Assembly (NCBI GenBank): GCA_010672925.1
Contig: JAAHFP010000011.1
Location: forward strand, 1-64,000
Source: Symploca sp. SIO1C2
GTDB lineage: Bacteria > Cyanobacteriota > Cyanobacteriia > Cyanobacteriales > Coleofasciculaceae
Length of the DNA stretch: 64,000 nt
Direction: 5' to 3'
Below are positions 63,101-64,000 of this stretch, piece after piece. Numbering within the stretch: the stretch's first letter is position 1; each line of letters starts with the position of its first letter. The notes beneath the pieces are model-generated. The model searched no databases. It was not told where the DNA came from and was given only the letters and a program-made list of their open reading frames with translations. A program made the position numbers and the translations under genes.

Positions 63101-64000
63101 TAAACTGAGCCAATTAGCAGCTAAATCTGCCACAAATTCGATGCGATCGCGCACTGGTTCATATACTACTACATCTGTCTCCAATACAGGATTCCAGGTT
63201 TGCACTGATTTAAAAGAAACCGCACGAGTGATAATCCGTCCATCCACTTCTGGCAATGCTACGTTCATTGCCGTATCTCTAGGGGTTAATCCCTGAAACT
63301 GCTCACTCCACTGTGACTTTGTGCCGCCACTAAAGATTACTTGCAACACTGGCACATCTAAACCCTGCCAAAAATCAAGTTGGGGTGTCTCAGTTTCTAA
63401 CTTAGCGAGGGAGAAACTGGTGGTATTGAGCAACAGTCTAATCCCTGCACCTTCTTGCGGCTGGAAATAGTTGAGCAACTCGGCTTGTACATCCGGTTCC
63501 CGCACAGAAGAGACAAACACTGGTACTGGTGCTAACTGCCGTTGTACTAAGGCTTGGCAAAGCGCATCAATCGGTGCAGTATTTCCCGCTAGATAATGAG
63601 CGCGGTAGAAGAGGATGGCGATTTTGTTATTTGTTGTTTGTTGTTGGTTGTTTGGGAATTGGGAATTGGGAATTTGCCTCGCTTCGCTCACCATGCTGCG
63701 CAAAGGGAATTGGGAATTGGGAATTGGTGAGTGAAAATCTTCCTTGTCTCCCTTGTCTCCCTTGTCTCCCTTGTCTCCCTTGTCTCCCTTGTCTCCCTTG
63801 TCTTCCTTGTCTCCCTTGTCTCCCTTGTCTCCCTTGTCTCCCTTGTCTTCCTTGTCTCCCTTGTCTCCCTTGTCTCCCTTGTCTCCCTTGTCTCCCTTGT
63901 CTTCCTTGTCTCCCTTGTCTCCCTTGTCTCCCTTGTCTCCCTTGTCTTCCTTGTCTCCCTTGTCTCCCTTGTCTCCCTTGTCTCCCTTGTCTCCCTTGTC
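60170..64000 (-). CDS. cobN: cobaltochelatase subunit CobN, 5' part outside window, with repeat insertions
   Basis: Large subunit of the ATP-dependent chelatase that inserts cobalt during adenosylcobalamin synthesis (related to the Mg-chelatase H subunit). Family landmarks: IFIGIQPSRGYDLDPSLNYH, VHVGKHGNLEWLPGKSVALS, NDPGEGSQAKRRAQGVIIDH, and the C-terminal MRHGYKGAFEMAATVDYLFA. The frame stays open from the stop at 60170 to the window edge; a TTG at 63703 could be mistaken for a start, but homology requires more N-terminus. In-frame low-complexity insertions occur at about 61563-61640, 61745-61805, 62040-62065, 62578-62780 and 63620-64000. Whether the real start lies beyond the window, across the last array, is inferred. 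Confidence 0.9.
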   Translation of the reverse strand, partial: DKGDKGDKGDKGDKGDKEDKGDKGDKGDKGDKEDKGDKGDKGDKGDKGDKEDKGDKGDKGDKGDKEDKGDKGDKGDKGDKGDKGDKEDFHSPIPNSQFPLRSMVSEARQIPNSQFPNNQQQTTNNKIAILFYRAHYLAGNTAPIDALCQALVQRQLAPVPVFVSSVREPDVQAELLNYFQPQEGAGIRLLLNTTSFSLAKLETETPQLDFWQGLDVPVLQVIFSGGTKSQWSEQFQGLTPRDTAMNVALPEVDGRIITRAVSFKSVQTWNPVLETDVVVYEPVRDRIEFVADLAANWLSLQQTPPAERKIALILANYPNRDGRLANGVGLDTPASCVEILKALQQAGYQVEDIPATGDELIALLTAGVTNDPEGRELRQINQQLSVAEYQQYFATLPPEVQQGICDRWMERWGDGEMGGVWGDKVDKGDKGDKVGISNSQFSIPNSQFPIPFAQHGERSEANSQFPNNQQQITISGIQLGNIFIGIQPSRGYDLDPSLNYHAPDLEPTPAYLAFYYWLRVKFGAQAMVHVGKHGNLEWLPGKSVALSGNCYPEVALGAMPHLYPFIVNDPGEGSQAKRRAQGVIIDHLTPPMTRAELYGSLHKLEGLIDEYYEAQSLDPSRLPIIRDRIVQLIFEENLHQDLGINQDIDAGTRGRGDGEKLSLIGAESLVKFESLILNSIDGYLCELKEAQIRDGLHILGQCPQGRQLRDLIVAIARSPGNGRIGLTRAIAEDWGVGNEEWRIENGELRIEKVEQEIHGVAGDTPFNCRTTGDLIEALEEQAATLVEQLIPNSQTTNNKQPTTNNQQQKTNNELQWIRDRLLPALQQTDQELTQLLRGLDGRYVASGPAGAPTRGRPEVLPTGRNFYSVDIRAIPTETAWDVGRKAAEVLIERYTQENGEYPKTLGLSVWGTSTMRTGGDDLAEALALLGVQPVWDGVSRRVVDFEILPVSVLGRPRVDVTLRISGFFRDAFPNLISLFDQAVRAVAALDEPVAENPLAAQVQQEQVRWEAAGLSLEEAQQRSGYRIFGSKPGAYGAGLQGLIEAQNWQDEQDLARAYINWSSFAYTDKPEPIAAPTKTGLQGIPAAEAFEQRLQQMQIVLHNQDNREHDLLDSDDYYQFQGGLTVAIRSLTGKNPQTYFGDNSIPQNPKVRQLREEIARVYRSRVVNPKWIEGVMRHGYKGAFEMAATVDYLFAYDATANCVEDHMYRGVAEAYIFEPKVQEFIQQKNPWALRDMAERLLEAHQRSLWQSVEQDTLDELRAIALQAEAVIEGKNC
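61563..61640. repeat. TTGTTGGTTGTTTG repeat in cobN
   Basis: Tandem TTGTTGGTTGTTTG units ending in GGGAATTGGGG. On the coding strand it is Asn/Gln/Thr/Pro-rich (N-S-Q-T-T-N-N-K-Q-P-T-T-N-N). In frame. Confidence 0.8.
62578..62780. repeat. composite repeat in cobN, copy with CGCTTCGCTCACCATGCTGC core
   Basis: Block order TTGTTATTTG / GGGAATTGGGAATT / CGCTTCGCTCACCATGCTGC / GGGAATTGGG / TTGTCTCCC / CATCTCCC. The stretch 62581-62670 recurs almost exactly at 63629-63727. It is in frame and encodes an Asn/Gln/Phe/Pro and Gly-Asp-Lys rich segment. Confidence 0.82.
63620..64000. repeat. composite repeat and TTGTCTCCC tandem array at window edge
   Basis: Same composite as 62578-62780, then from about 63741 to the end about 29 tandem copies of a 9-mer (TTGTCTCCC, every fifth or so TTGTCTTCC). 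The leftward cobN frame reads these as Gly-Asp-Lys repeats with occasional Glu, without a stop. The array continues beyond the window. Confidence 0.88.

Noticed and set aside
63703-63703. TTG 63703 as the start of cobN
   Set aside because: The frame is open upstream, and CobN proteins normally have more N-terminal sequence; the position lies inside a repeat unit.

Overview
The window reads as a chromosomal segment of a photosynthetic, filamentous-type cyanobacterium. It carries psbD-psbC (photosystem II D2 and CP43), ycf4 (photosystem I assembly), a cobN-type cobaltochelatase, a membrane-anchored MnSOD and many GCGATCGC (HIP1-like) sites. It is also very rich in short dispersed repeats. That style fits large-genome, repeat-rich filamentous cyanobacteria such as Moorena-like Oscillatoriales; the genus is a guess.

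Layout. 1-10.9 kb: mostly leftward housekeeping genes (partial beta-ketoacyl-ACP synthase, lipoprotein cyclophilin, ycf4, trmFO, FHA protein, site-2 protease) plus the rightward psbD-psbC pair and an MBL-fold gene. 11.3-22.8 kb: polA, an IS200/IS605-type tnpB element beside a RelE-like toxin remnant, a 2008-residue kinase/ATPase/GAF/cyclase regulator and an orphan antitoxin. 23-36.7 kb: a metal-homeostasis island with a flavoprotein, a CobW-like protein, two metallophosphoesterases, a retropepsin-like pair, zinc-independent hemB, MnSOD, znuA, znuC, znuB and thrS. Several Fur/Zur-type operators are present, as is a decayed second hemB just before znuA. Insertion-sequence debris separates znuC from znuB. 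36.7-41.9 kb: IS605 fragments around a 364-bp near-perfect palindrome, a lectin-like protein, a P-loop protein and a methyltransferase. 42.4-53.1 kb: an unusual putative biosynthetic cluster (RbsD/FucU mutarotase, truncated-C/A/PCP/TE NRPS, amino-acid-kinase-fold kinase, NDK-nucleotidyltransferase fusion, class III aminotransferase, HAD-IB and IMPase-type phosphatases, EamA exporter). 53.7-64 kb: an NTPase with 14 TPRs, an Rpn-family nuclease, an aspartoacylase-like protein and the 3' part of cobN.

Two themes stand out. First, the 42-53 kb cluster joins one NRPS module to enzymes that handle phosphates and nucleotides. Two kinase folds plus a nucleotidyltransferase, then two phosphatases and an exporter, suggest a product built through phosphorylated or nucleotidylated intermediates. 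I know of no characterised cluster with this set.

Second, low-complexity and MITE-like repeats have entered at least four large genes (the ketosynthase, polA, the giant kinase and cobN) without breaking the frame, so the proteins carry repeat-encoded linkers. One element is a defined 128-bp unit with terminal inverted repeats, found once inside the kinase gene and once between genes. The cobN frame runs to the window edge through about 29 copies of a 9-bp unit encoding Gly-Asp-Lys.
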